Assembly (NCBI GenBank): GCA_003225295.1
Contig: QHYZ01000054.1
Span: 62,001-126,000 of the forward strand
From: Acidobacteriota bacterium
Lineage (GTDB): Bacteria; Acidobacteriota; Terriglobia; Acidiferrales; UBA7541
Length of the DNA stretch: 64,000 bases
Direction of reading: 5' to 3'
Shown piece by piece: positions 53,652 to 62,849 of this stretch. Position 1 is the first letter of the stretch. The number at the start of each line of letters is the position of its first letter. Made by a program: the position numbers and the translations under genes. The notes under the pieces were generated by a model. It saw only the letters and a list, made by a program, of their open reading frames with translations. It was not told the DNA's origin and did not search any database.

Positions 53652-56237
53652 ATGCACCCATTTTCCGTCTTGCGTCGCCAAACGCCCCGTGCTACCTTAA
53701 GCGAACAAAAGGCGAAGCAAGAAAAGGCGCTCTTCATGCCCGAATCGCTGGCAGTTCGCAGGTCCCCCATGTCGGCAACCATCACCCGCGTTCACGAAGT
53801 CCTCGACGCCTTTGCCGCCCGCGACCACAGCGGCGAAATCCTCACCGCCGTGCGCCATTTTCCTGCACGCGATGCCCAATGGGCGGACTTCCCTGCTTGG
53901 GTGCATGCTGACCTGGCCTTCTGCTACGCCGCCAAGGGCATCCGCCGCCTGTACATCCATCAAGCTGCCGCAGCGGAAACCGTCCACGCCGGAAAAAACG
54001 TAGTCATCGTCACGCCCACAGCTTCCGGAAAAACGCTGTGCTACAACCTGCCGGTGTTGAACGAGGTGCTCGAGAATTCCGACACCCGCGCGCTCTACCT
54101 CTTCCCCACCAAAGCGCTCGCGCAAGACCAGCTCGCCGAACTTCACGACCTCAACCAGCGTCTGCAAAATCGCTTCGGCGTTTTCACCTACGATGGAGAC
54201 ACCCCCGCCGACGCCCGCAAAGCCATCCGCGAAAAAAGCCACGTCGTGCTGACCAATCCAGACATGCTGCACACCGGAATCCTGCCACACCACACGCGCT
54301 GGACGCGCCTGTTCGAAAACCTCCGCTACATCGTCATCGACGAACTCCACACCTACCGCGGCGTCTTTGGCAGCCACTTGTGCAATGTCCTGCGCCGCCT
54401 CCGCCGCATCGCTCGCTTCTACGGCCGCGATCCCCAATTCATCTGTTGCTCTGCAACCATCGCCAACCCCGGCGACCTAGCTTCACGCCTTCTGGAATCC
54501 GAAGTCGAAGTCTTGAATGTCAATGGCGCGCCGGCCGCGGAGAAGACTTTCGTTTTCTACAATCCTCCGGTTGTAAATCGCGCCCTCGGCATCCGCCGCA
54601 GCTACATCAACGAAGCCTCTCGCGTCGCGCAGGAATTCCTGAAACGCGATCTGCAAACCATGGTGTTCGCCAATTCGCGCCTGCACACGGAAATCCTCCT
54701 CACCTATTTGCAGGACGCAAATCCCCAGCCGCCGGGAAAACCGGAAAACATTCGCGGCTATCGCGGCGGGTACTTGCCGAACGAGCGCCGCGAAATCGAA
54801 CGCGGCCTTCGCGAGGGAAAAATCCGCGGAGTTGTTTCGACCAGCGCGCTCGAGCTGGGCATTGATGTCGGCTCCCTCGATACTGTTGTCATGGCCGGAT
54901 ACCCCGGCACCATCGCCGCCACCTGGCAGCGGGCCGGCCGCGCCGGCCGCCGCAGGGGAAGCTCCTGCGCCGTGCTGGTGGCCTCCTCTGCGCCTCTCGA
55001 TCAATTCATTGTTCGCCATCCCGACTATTTCTTCGGCAACACTCCCGAGCACGCTTTCATCCAGCCCGACAATCTCGAGATCCTCATCAATCATCTGAAA
55101 TGCGCGGCGTTCGAATTGCCCATCACGCCGCGCGACAAATTCGGCGATGTCGACCTCCCAGATCTTTGCGCGCGGCTCGCCGAAGCCGGTTTTCTCCATT
55201 TAGCGGGAGATAATTTCCATTGGACGCAGGAGGCCTATCCCGCCGATACCATAAGCCTGCGTTCCGTCACGAGCGACAATTTCGTGATCGTCGACGTCAC
55301 CGCTGCGCCAAATGTCATCGGCGAAATTGATTTCCCCAGTGCGCTGGCGTACGTCCACGAAAAAGCCATCTACCTCCACGGCGGCCAGCAACACCACGTC
55401 GAACATCTCGACTTCAAGGAACGCAAAGCCTTCGTCAAGCGCGTCGACGTCGACTACTACACCGACGCCGTCCGCTACACGCAAGTCCGCATCTTAGAAG
55501 TCGCCGCCGCCTCACAACAGACCGACGCCGTTTCCCTGGGATCCGCGCACTCCCGCTCCCACGGCGACGTGCTCGTCCGCTCCCAAGTCGTGGGCTTCAA
55601 GAAAATCAAATTCTTCACCAACGAAACCATCGGCGACGGCAAACTCGAACTCCCCGAAAACGAAATGCACACCACCTCCTACTGGATCACTCTCGAACGC
55701 CCGCTCCTCGACTCACTTCCTTTCACCGTGAGCGAGCGCCAGAGCGGCATGTTCGGTCTCCTCCAGGCCCTCGAATCCGTCGCCACCCTTCTCCTCATGT
55801 GCGATTGCCGCGACCTAGGCACGGCCATCGGCGAACGCCCGTTTATCCTGCGGCCACTGAAAGTGGCTGTAGGGCCCTCATCCTATTCGTCAGATCCGCA
55901 CGCTGTCATCCCGAGCGAAGCGAAGGATCACGCGTCACTTTCGATCACCTCTCCGTTCGAAGCAGACTGCTCTCCAGCTCGGTTGCAGGACGCCATCTCC
56001 AGCAATGCCAAGGAATTCTTCGAACCAAATCTTTATCTCTTCGACGCCTACCCCGGCGGAATCGGCTTCTCCGAAGCCCTCTTTCGAACGCACGCTCTGC
56101 TCATAGAAAAAACCCGCGAACTTATCGCCGCGTGCCCCTGCAAGCAAGGCTGCCCCTCCTGCGTCGGCCCCGCCGGCGATCTCGCCCCGCGCGCCAAAGA
56201 AGCCGCCCTCGCCATCCTCGACAGGTTGCGTGCCTAA
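53652..56237 (+). CDS. DEAD/DEAH-box DNA helicase with DUF1998 zinc domain (MrfA/YprA-like)
   Basis: The 861-residue protein has an SF2 core with T-A-S-G-K-T, F-P-T-K-A-L-A-Q-D-Q, D-E-L-H (the DExH box), S-A-T, S-A-L-E-L-G-I-D-V-G and Q-R-A-G-R-A-G-R. A C-terminal DUF1998 module ends with four Cys in C-P-C-K-Q-G-C-P-S-C. This layout is that of B. subtilis MrfA (YprA), a 3'-5' DNA helicase in mitomycin-lesion repair. The likely real start is between 53652 and the in-frame ATG at 53769, because the first 40 residues are not conserved. MrfB overlaps its end. Confidence 0.92.
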   Translation: MHPFSVLRRQTPRATLSEQKAKQEKALFMPESLAVRRSPMSATITRVHEVLDAFAARDHSGEILTAVRHFPARDAQWADFPAWVHADLAFCYAAKGIRRLYIHQAAAAETVHAGKNVVIVTPTASGKTLCYNLPVLNEVLENSDTRALYLFPTKALAQDQLAELHDLNQRLQNRFGVFTYDGDTPADARKAIREKSHVVLTNPDMLHTGILPHHTRWTRLFENLRYIVIDELHTYRGVFGSHLCNVLRRLRRIARFYGRDPQFICCSATIANPGDLASRLLESEVEVLNVNGAPAAEKTFVFYNPPVVNRALGIRRSYINEASRVAQEFLKRDLQTMVFANSRLHTEILLTYLQDANPQPPGKPENIRGYRGGYLPNERREIERGLREGKIRGVVSTSALELGIDVGSLDTVVMAGYPGTIAATWQRAGRAGRRRGSSCAVLVASSAPLDQFIVRHPDYFFGNTPEHAFIQPDNLEILINHLKCAAFELPITPRDKFGDVDLPDLCARLAEAGFLHLAGDNFHWTQEAYPADTISLRSVTSDNFVIVDVTAAPNVIGEIDFPSALAYVHEKAIYLHGGQQHHVEHLDFKERKAFVKRVDVDYYTDAVRYTQVRILEVAAASQQTDAVSLGSAHSRSHGDVLVRSQVVGFKKIKFFTNETIGDGKLELPENEMHTTSYWITLERPLLDSLPFTVSERQSGMFGLLQALESVATLLLMCDCRDLGTAIGERPFILRPLKVAVGPSSYSSDPHAVIPSEAKDHASLSITSPFEADCSPARLQDAISSNAKEFFEPNLYLFDAYPGGIGFSEALFRTHALLIEKTRELIAACPCKQGCPSCVGPAGDLAPRAKEAALAILDRLRA

Positions 56238-57585
56238 AATGCCTGCAACCACCGACAGATTCTCCAGGCTCGCTGCGCTGAAGCCCACGCGACCAATCCC
56301 GGCGCGGCCCGCCGCCCTCTTAACACCCGGCGAAGCAGACTCGGTCGGCCGGCTCCTCGGCGCGGGCGTCGCCAATACGCATTTCGGCGAGCACCTGGCC
56401 ATTCGAAACTGGTTTTCCACTCCGGAATTTACTGAGCCATCGTGCATAGCGCTGGAATTACTGTCGCGCACGCGCAATGAATCGCTCTCCCGCAAAACGC
56501 GCACCGCACTGGAAGACCCGACGAAGTGGCTTTTCCTCGATACGGAAACTACCGGACTCGCGGGCGGCACCGGCACGTATGCCTTTCTGATTGGCCTGGG
56601 GTGGTGGGATGCGGGAGGTTTGCAGGTCGAACAATTCTTCATGCGTGATTTTACTGAAGAATATTCAATACTTCATGAGTTATCTACGCGTGTTGTCGAA
56701 CGACCCGTGCTGGTTACCTTCAATGGCAAATCGTTCGATTGGCCGTTGCTCGAAAATCGTTTCACGATGACGCGCTCCATCGCTGCGCCGAAACTCGCCG
56801 CTCACCTTGATTTGCTGCATCCCGCCCGCGCGTTGTGGAAGCTCCGTCTCGGTTCCGTGCGGCTCGCGGAACTCGAACGCCATGTCCTCGACGCGCCCCG
56901 GCTCGGCTGGCATCGCGAAAACGATGTGGCGTCGGCGCTGATCCCGCAATTTTATTTCGATTACCTGCGCGGCGGGCCCGCCGAGCCGCTCGCGGGGGTC
57001 GTGCGCCATAATCAGATGGATTTACGCGGGCTGGCCGCTCTGTTCGGGAAGATCAACACGCTACTTTCCGAGCCAGCCGATTCCGCAAACGAAATCGAAA
57101 GCCTGGATCTCTTCGGGCTTTCAAGATTCTTGCAGCGGCGCGGTGACGCCGATCGCGCGCATTCCGCGTGCGCGCAGGCCCTGGCGATTGGCCTGCCGGC
57201 GGAATTCCGCCCGAAGGCGCGCCGCGATCTTGCGCTGATGGCCAAGCGCCGCGGCGAACACGAGCGCGCCGCCGAGATATGGCTGGACATGGTTGCCGAT
57301 CTGCACGAGGGCATTCACGCCTGCGAGCAACTGGCCATTTACTACGAGCGTCACGCCAAAGACCTGGCCAAGGCGGCTCAATTTGCCAAATTGGCGGTTG
57401 CCGCGCTGCGGCGCCAGCGCGCCAATTCGCGCGACCTGCTTCTCACGGCGCGGTTTGCGCGGCTGGAGGAAAAATTCCTGCAACGAGTGGCGCGGCTGGG
57501 GCGGAAATCGCGGCTGTCTTCGCAGGCGCGGCCCCGGGACGCTCGCGTGGTGGCGGAGCCAAAGGCCAGTTCAGGGTTTTGGTGA
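56230..57585 (+). CDS. YprB/MrfB-like RNase H-fold exonuclease
   Basis: The 451-residue protein may start at GTG 56230 (overlapping mrfA by 8 bases) or ATG 56239. It has the DnaQ-like exonuclease pattern: L-F-L-D-T-E-T-T-G-L-A-G-G-T-G-T (ExoI, Asp-Glu), V-T-F-N-G-K-S-F-D-W-P-L-L (ExoII), and H-N-Q-M-D-L-R-G-L (ExoIII, Asp). The C-terminal 130 residues are TPR-like helices, as in B. subtilis YprB. With MrfA it would form a lesion-excision pair. Its last 143 bases overlap the end of the opposite-strand peptidase gene. Confidence 0.9.
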   Translation: MPKMPATTDRFSRLAALKPTRPIPARPAALLTPGEADSVGRLLGAGVANTHFGEHLAIRNWFSTPEFTEPSCIALELLSRTRNESLSRKTRTALEDPTKWLFLDTETTGLAGGTGTYAFLIGLGWWDAGGLQVEQFFMRDFTEEYSILHELSTRVVERPVLVTFNGKSFDWPLLENRFTMTRSIAAPKLAAHLDLLHPARALWKLRLGSVRLAELERHVLDAPRLGWHRENDVASALIPQFYFDYLRGGPAEPLAGVVRHNQMDLRGLAALFGKINTLLSEPADSANEIESLDLFGLSRFLQRRGDADRAHSACAQALAIGLPAEFRPKARRDLALMAKRRGEHERAAEIWLDMVADLHEGIHACEQLAIYYERHAKDLAKAAQFAKLAVAALRRQRANSRDLLLTARFARLEEKFLQRVARLGRKSRLSSQARPRDARVVAEPKASSGFW

Positions 57586-58882
57586 AACCGTCGAACATGT
57601 TGCGGGTCGCCCCTTCCAGGGTCACGCACTCGTCTCCCAGACAATCCAGGAACACGCCGCCATCGGGAGTATCAAACGAGAAAAAGTTTGGGCGGCGGAG
57701 CAAATTCGTGCGCTCCGAGTACTTCTTCTCGAGCGCCTCCGAATATTGCCCGAAGAAACGCGCCGCGAGTTCTTCGCTGTCCAGGTAGAGACGGGTCGCC
57801 AGGAGGAGTCTTTTGGTTCCTTTCTGCTCGAAGACCATATAGCGGTCGCCATCCCACGCTGCTGCCAGGGACTTGGCCCGATCGTTGTCGAGGAATTGTT
57901 TCAATACTTCCTTCCAGCCAAATTCACCCATGATGTTTTCGTCGAGCTTTGACCAGTTATCGCCGAGCATCTTTTCCAGCGGCGGAAGAGTTACACTCCT
58001 GGGAGTCTTGCCGGACCGATAGAGCGCCGGGTGGAGGATCTGCTGTGTGGAAACCGGCGGCTTCTCGAACAAGCCCGGGAGAGCGGACCAGCCGGTATTC
58101 TTCATGACTGCAGCCGAGAAGGTAAGTCCGCCGAGATAGGGAAACATCAGCGCGTCCTTGAGGAACGGTGGAGCTTTTTGCAGCGTAGGAGTGCTGCCCA
58201 AATCGCCAATCAAGACGCCCGGGTCGAAGTCCGGCACGTCCTTCAGGGAGCGGCCCGTCCCCAGCATCAGGTAATCAATCATGGCAGCCATGGCGCTGCC
58301 CTCCAGCACGGAGTCGCGCGCCAGCTCGGCATCCTCATTGGGCCGGGCTGCTTTGGCCCACGCTTCGATTTGGAAATGCTGGTCCTCCAGCGCATGCGTC
58401 AGTTCATGCGCCATGACCATGCGCTGGTCGGCAAGCGGGCTCCAGTCCGCGATGTAAAACTCGCGGGTCTTCGGATCATAAAGCCCTTCGACCTGTTCCG
58501 TGAGCACGTTGACCATGAACGAATCGAGGTCGAATCCCTTGGGAAGGAGGCCAAAGGCTTCGGCGCTGCGCTCGTCGGCGTAGCGTTCGGCGGCATTCTT
58601 GTCTTCGTTCATCTGCTTGATGACGTAGGCGCGGATTTCCTCGCGCGAACGTAGGGATTTTTTCAATGGCGTGACCAATTTCAGGCCAGTGATTTGGCTC
58701 ATCTGGCCGAGAACTTCATCGGCAGCAGCGATGAAGTCGGCGTCGGTGACCGGTTTGGAAACCGCGGAAGGCGGAGCGACAGCCGCTTCCTGTGCCTGTA
58801 CGGCGACACCACCGAGGAAAAGGACCAGGCTCAAATAGAGAGCGCACAGCCCGAGACCGGAGAGTTTCACGTGGGAGGCCAT
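57443..58882 (-). CDS. Secreted zincin-like metalloprotein
   Basis: ATG 58882 gives 479 residues with a signal peptide (A-L-Y-L-S-L-V-L-F-L-G-G-V-A-V-Q-A). H-E-L-T-H at 159-163 within V-M-A-H-E-L-T-H-A-L-E-D-Q-H is a gluzincin-type zinc motif; a downstream Glu ligand could be in E-L-A-R-D-S-V-L-E-G-S-A (about residue 185-196). I cannot name the peptidase family. The C-terminal 30 residues are Pro/Ala-rich and are encoded opposite the mrfB-like gene's end. Confidence 0.78.
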   Translation of the reverse strand: MASHVKLSGLGLCALYLSLVLFLGGVAVQAQEAAVAPPSAVSKPVTDADFIAAADEVLGQMSQITGLKLVTPLKKSLRSREEIRAYVIKQMNEDKNAAERYADERSAEAFGLLPKGFDLDSFMVNVLTEQVEGLYDPKTREFYIADWSPLADQRMVMAHELTHALEDQHFQIEAWAKAARPNEDAELARDSVLEGSAMAAMIDYLMLGTGRSLKDVPDFDPGVLIGDLGSTPTLQKAPPFLKDALMFPYLGGLTFSAAVMKNTGWSALPGLFEKPPVSTQQILHPALYRSGKTPRSVTLPPLEKMLGDNWSKLDENIMGEFGWKEVLKQFLDNDRAKSLAAAWDGDRYMVFEQKGTKRLLLATRLYLDSEELAARFFGQYSEALEKKYSERTNLLRRPNFFSFDTPDGGVFLDCLGDECVTLEGATRNMFDGFTKTLNWPLAPPPRERPGAAPAKTAAISAPAAPLVAGIFPPAAQTAP

Positions 58883-59066
58883 ATGCTTTGCAGAATAGCA
58901 GATTCCAAATTGCGCCGTCGGACAACTGCGGGCACGATGTATCGTGCCCCTACAAACATCGGAAGCGGTGAATAGTGCCGTGCTCTTTTCTCTGGGGCGC
59001 AGCCTGCCAAGATCCCTTGGCGTTTGCTGCGAGCCTGCAAAGGCAAAAACGGCAACCAGCGTTAGT

Positions 59067-59570
59067 TCAGTTTTTCTTGCGGGTGAAGTGGAAGAGCATG
59101 GGGATATCCTTGTCATCCTGGCGCCAAGTCCAGGTTTCGATGATGTGATCGGCGTCGTTGAAGCTGAGGACCAGGTGATGCTGGTGTCCCGTGGAAGGCG
59201 ATTTGAGGTTGCCGGCACTCTGGAAGTCGAAGCTGAGCTCTTTGACATCGTCGGAATCGGGCACCACGCGCATGCGCGGCTGGTTGTTTGTGGGGCAGTA
59301 ATGGACGAGGGCGATGCCGTCGCCGTCGATGCTGTAAAGGGTGACCATCTCCTCCATGCCTGAAGGGGAGAGCGTCTCCATGACGGCGGTGCCGGAGGCC
59401 AGGACTTGGAAGCTGGTTTTCACGGCCATGCCGTGGCCGTCCTTGCCTTCCCAGTCGCCGGAAAGCGATTGCAGCTTCTTAGAGGCGGCGGCGGAATGCG
59501 CGCCGGCCCACAGCGGCGCAGCGATGGATGCTGCCAGCAGCAGAAGCACGGAGTATTTGCGTCGTGTCAC
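59067..59570 (-). CDS. Secreted hypothetical protein (DUF1579-like lipocalin style)
   Basis: GTG 59570 is preferred, with GGGAGG 6 bases upstream, over the open frame that extends to 59681. The 167-residue product has a signal peptide (L-L-L-L-A-A-S-I-A-A-P-L-W-A-G-A). The mature part has the pattern of small beta-barrel lipid- or heme-binding proteins: S-L-S-G-D-W-E-G-K, T-S-F-Q-V-L-A-S-G-T-A-V-M-E-T, H-Y-C-P-T-N-N-Q-P-R-M-R. Family assignment is tentative. Confidence 0.62.
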   Translation of the reverse strand: MTRRKYSVLLLLAASIAAPLWAGAHSAAASKKLQSLSGDWEGKDGHGMAVKTSFQVLASGTAVMETLSPSGMEEMVTLYSIDGDGIALVHYCPTNNQPRMRVVPDSDDVKELSFDFQSAGNLKSPSTGHQHHLVLSFNDADHIIETWTWRQDDKDIPMLFHFTRKKN

Positions 59571-59931
59571 GGATGCCTCCCGTAGGAGAACGGCGCGGCA
59601 GGACCACACAGAGCGATGGAGCCGCGATATGATCGCTTTGACGCCGCAACTGCGGGAATGGAAGCAGGTGCGTGCAGCCACGCTGCTGCGCAGAAACCCC
59701 CCGGCGGGCTAACCTGCGGCACCGCCACGGCGCGCCCGCGCCCCCAGAAATGCACAAATAGAGGCCAGAGAAGGAAACGGCGGACCGCAGTCCGCTTCTA
59801 CAGGAGGAAAGAACCAAGCCCCTTTTCCGACCGGAGGACGGAATCTTCGATCGGCAAGTTCCCTTTCAATTCGTTCAGGGCGAGCAAGAGTGTAGTATTT
59901 GCAGGAGGCTTCGGAACCAGTGGGAGGAAAT

Positions 59932-61080
59932 ATGACCAGGCGGTGGATGAACCCAGGGCGAAGTTCGATTTGGCGCGCGGCCGCCTACGGCGTTTTCTTG
60001 CTGGGTGCGAATTTCACCGCGGCACAAACGCGTTCGCCGGCGCTGCTGGTGCTGGAGAAAAGCGACCATTCGCTGGCCATTGTCGATCCAGAGAACTTGC
60101 AGATCGTGGCGCGCGTGCCCGCTGGGCCGGATCCGCATGAAATCGTGGCAGCGCCGGATGGAAAACTGGCTTACATTTCGAACTACGGGGGCTTGGACAG
60201 CGCTTTGAACACGATCTCGGTAATCGATCTGGCAGCGCAGAAAGCGTTGCCGCCGATCCATCTCGGCGCGCTGCGCTCCGCGCATGGCTTGGCGTTCGCT
60301 GGCGGCAAGCTGTACTTCACCGTGGAGACAAACAAGGCCATTGGCCGCTACGATCCTGCCACGCAAAGCATTGATTGGGTTCTCGGGACTGGGCAGGACA
60401 GAACGCACATGGTTGTGGTCTCGGAAAGTCTCGACCGGATTGTCACTTCCAATGTCAGTTCGGGCACCATCAGCATCATCGAGCAGGTTTCTCCGCCCGC
60501 CAGCGGCTTCGGTCCCCCGCCGGGCAGCAATGCTCCGTCGGGTTCCGCGCCTCCTGCCGGCGGACCTCCTGGTGATGGACCTCCCCCCGGGATGGGCCCG
60601 CCGCCCGGCGGCCCTCGGAAAACATGGCGGGTAACTAACGTCCCAGCCGGCCACGGTGCGGAAGGCTTTGACCTGTCGCCCGACAGCAAGGAGATCTGGG
60701 CGGCAAACGCGCAGGACGCCACGGTGACGATCATCAATGCTGCAAGCAAGCGCGTGATCGAAACTCTGCCCATTTCGCTGCCGGGGGCCAACCGGCTGAA
60801 GTTCACCCCGGATGGTAAACGGGTCTTGATCGCCGGTGGAGGCGGCGCGGCCCCGACGGGCAGCAATCTCGTGGTGCTGGATGCGGCTACCCGGAAAGAG
60901 GTTAAGCAGATCAATCTCGGAGGTGGTGCAGCGGGTATTGTGATGGTCCCCGATCGCTCCCGAGCTTATGTGGCCGTCAGCGGGAAGGACAAGGTCGCCG
61001 TCCTGGATTTGAAGAGCCTGGAAGTCACCGGCTACGTGTCCACGGGGAAGCAACCTGACGGTCTGGCGTGGGTCCGGTGA
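59932..61080 (+). CDS. YncE-like beta-propeller protein, exported
   Basis: GGGAGG lies just before ATG 59932, which yields 382 residues with a signal peptide (A-Y-G-V-F-L-L-G-A-N-F-T-A-A). The rest is a beta-propeller with repeated V-I-D-L, Y-I-S-N, W-A-A-N and Y-V-A-V blades as in YncE/40-residue YVTN repeats. A Pro/Gly-rich loop of about 45 residues (near residues 190-235) is inserted between blades. YncE-type proteins are periplasmic and of debated function. Confidence 0.83.
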   Translation: MTRRWMNPGRSSIWRAAAYGVFLLGANFTAAQTRSPALLVLEKSDHSLAIVDPENLQIVARVPAGPDPHEIVAAPDGKLAYISNYGGLDSALNTISVIDLAAQKALPPIHLGALRSAHGLAFAGGKLYFTVETNKAIGRYDPATQSIDWVLGTGQDRTHMVVVSESLDRIVTSNVSSGTISIIEQVSPPASGFGPPPGSNAPSGSAPPAGGPPGDGPPPGMGPPPGGPRKTWRVTNVPAGHGAEGFDLSPDSKEIWAANAQDATVTIINAASKRVIETLPISLPGANRLKFTPDGKRVLIAGGGGAAPTGSNLVVLDAATRKEVKQINLGGGAAGIVMVPDRSRAYVAVSGKDKVAVLDLKSLEVTGYVSTGKQPDGLAWVR

Positions 61081-61213
61081 AACTCAGTTCGCGAGGCGGT
61101 TCTGCTTTGAACAGGCCGGCAGTTGACATCGAATCTTTGTTCTGGAAACTTAACAGTATGGTGATTCGATTGCCCTGTGCACGTGGGGATCCGCCCAGCC
61201 CCCGAGGGTACTG

Positions 61214-62014
61214 ATGCTTCCCGGTCTTCGTCTGCGGCAGGTCCGCGAACGACTTGGACTAACCTATCGCGATGTAGAGCGCGCCAGCCATGAATTGGCC
61301 GCGCGCCGAGGACGTCCCGACTTCATTCTCCACATCAGCAGGCTGGCCGATATTGAAAACCGCGGAGTCGTGCCGGGTCTGCACAAATTGTATACGCTAG
61401 CGACCGTTTACCGATTGAATCCCCTGGAGCTCTTTCGCTGGTACGATGTGCCCATCGAGGAGTGCTTTCATGATGGCACGTCGTTCGCGGTGCCGCAGAC
61501 ACATCTGATGGCGGCGCCGACATCGCTGCGGATACCGATGAAGTTTGACCCGGCGTTCGATCCGCGGCGAACTGAATTCCTATCGCGGATGGTGGAAAAG
61601 TGGGGCCACTTTGAGGGTGTGCTCACCAATAGCAATGGTCATCACATTTACGGGTATATCGGCATGTGCGACAGGCGAATGATGCCCCTGCTGCGTCCTG
61701 GGAGCATTGTGCTGGTGGATGCGTCCCTACACAAAATCGACGATGGCGATTGGACCACAGAGCATGACCGGCCGATGTACTTCGTGGAGGTGCGCGACGG
61801 ATACCGTTGCGGGTGGTTCCATCAGGAAGGCTCGCGGCTGGTGATGCAGCCGCATCCGCTGTCGCATTGTTTTCCGGAGACGTGGCGCGTGCCGGAAGAG
61901 GCAGAAATCGTGGGGCGCGTGACCGGTGTGGTTACGCGGTTGAATGAGCCGGGGAATGTTCCTCCTCGAAGATCTCCAGAAGAGCCCGGAGATTGGAGCA
62001 GAAAAGTTCCTTGA
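61214..62014 (+). CDS. XRE-family HTH regulator with S24-like C-terminal domain
   Basis: The 266-residue protein has an XRE helix-turn-helix (L-R-L-R-Q-V-R-E-R-L-G-L-T-Y-R-D-V-E-R-A, about residues 5-70) and a LexA/S24-like domain near 140-250. In that domain the usual G-x-S-M-x-P catalytic segment reads C-D-R-R-M-M-P-L-L-R-P-G-S-I-V-L-V-D, so the serine is missing and self-cleavage is unlikely. The C-terminal 15 residues overlap the opposite-strand gene. The target genes may include the small downstream exported peptide. Confidence 0.75.
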   Translation: MLPGLRLRQVRERLGLTYRDVERASHELAARRGRPDFILHISRLADIENRGVVPGLHKLYTLATVYRLNPLELFRWYDVPIEECFHDGTSFAVPQTHLMAAPTSLRIPMKFDPAFDPRRTEFLSRMVEKWGHFEGVLTNSNGHHIYGYIGMCDRRMMPLLRPGSIVLVDASLHKIDDGDWTTEHDRPMYFVEVRDGYRCGWFHQEGSRLVMQPHPLSHCFPETWRVPEEAEIVGRVTGVVTRLNEPGNVPPRRSPEEPGDWSRKVP

Positions 62015-62381
62015 GATAGTCTGGCGCCGCCTCCGGCAGAAAGACCCGGTAGGCTTCCATGCGGCGCCAGTGTGAAACCGCGCCAGGCAATCCACCTTCC
62101 ATACCCGCGAGGAAGGCCCGCAAATCCTCCTGCTGGCTAGATAGCGGCGTTTCCAGGATGCGCTCGAAAATCTGTTCATGACAAAGCTGCAAAGCCTGCT
62201 GGATGGCTGCGTCCGGATAAAGGGCAGCCAGGCCAGCATGTTCATATCGGCCGCTGGAGAGGTCCCGCAAGGAAGCCATGTAGGTCAGCCGCGCAAATAG
62301 CCCGGGAATGCTGGCCAGGGTTGTCAGGGTGAAATCCTGAATGACTTTGTGGTTTTGCTGAAGCTGCGTAAGCGTTCTCAT
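61932..62381 (-). CDS. Hypothetical helical protein
   Basis: ATG 62381 starts a 149-residue, mostly helical, cytosolic protein with no recognised family; I keep it because the codon pattern and composition look coding and no better frame exists for the region. Its last 83 bases overlap the end of the convergent XRE regulator. A divergent small exported peptide gene begins 92 bases away. Confidence 0.5.
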   Translation of the reverse strand: MRTLTQLQQNHKVIQDFTLTTLASIPGLFARLTYMASLRDLSSGRYEHAGLAALYPDAAIQQALQLCHEQIFERILETPLSSQQEDLRAFLAGMEGGLPGAVSHWRRMEAYRVFLPEAAPDYLKELFCSNLRALLEIFEEEHSPAHSTA

Positions 62382-62473
62382 GCCGCCCCGTGTTCCGCAT
62401 ACGGAACATTTCCAAGCACAGCATCCCGCCAAAACTGTCCCTCCTCATGATGGCTCCGAGGAGGGCTCCACCC

Positions 62474-62728
62474 TTGAAGAAAATAATGATTGCAGTGGCA
62501 GTTTCTGTGTTGGCCGTTTTGATGGTACTGCCTGTTGTACGGTTCGTCAACGTTTCAGCCAGCGACCTCGTCACGATCGATCGCACGCTGTATGCCGACG
62601 GCGCACCTTGGCCGCCGCGGCTTGCACCAAAACCACCCTCAGTAAACGTGGATACGCTGGTGGCAGACGGGGGGCCGCTGCCTCCACCGATCCCGCCAAC
62701 ACCTTTGCCGAGCACTGTTCTAGTCTAA
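62474..62728 (+). CDS. Short exported proline-rich peptide with two ADG repeats
   Basis: AGGAGG (62459-62464) is 9 bases before TTG 62474, giving 84 residues; ATG 62447 is an alternative. A hydrophobic signal (I-M-I-A-V-A-V-S-V-L-A-V-L-M-V-L) precedes a tail containing two near-repeats: T-L-Y-A-D-G-A-P-W-P-P and T-L-V-A-D-G-G-P-L-P-P, each followed by more Pro. There is no Cys. It could be a secreted peptide, a signal precursor or a wall-associated peptide; no family is known to me. Confidence 0.55.
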   Translation: MKKIMIAVAVSVLAVLMVLPVVRFVNVSASDLVTIDRTLYADGAPWPPRLAPKPPSVNVDTLVADGGPLPPPIPPTPLPSTVLV

Positions 62729-62849
62729 GGAATCTTTAATGCCCCTTTCGGCCGGAACTGCGTGAGCCGTTCCAGTACTGGCAGGGCTATTCCCAGGCGC
62801 ATACTGACTATTTACCGCACCGTTACACAAGTGTTAGTATGCGCCGGGA

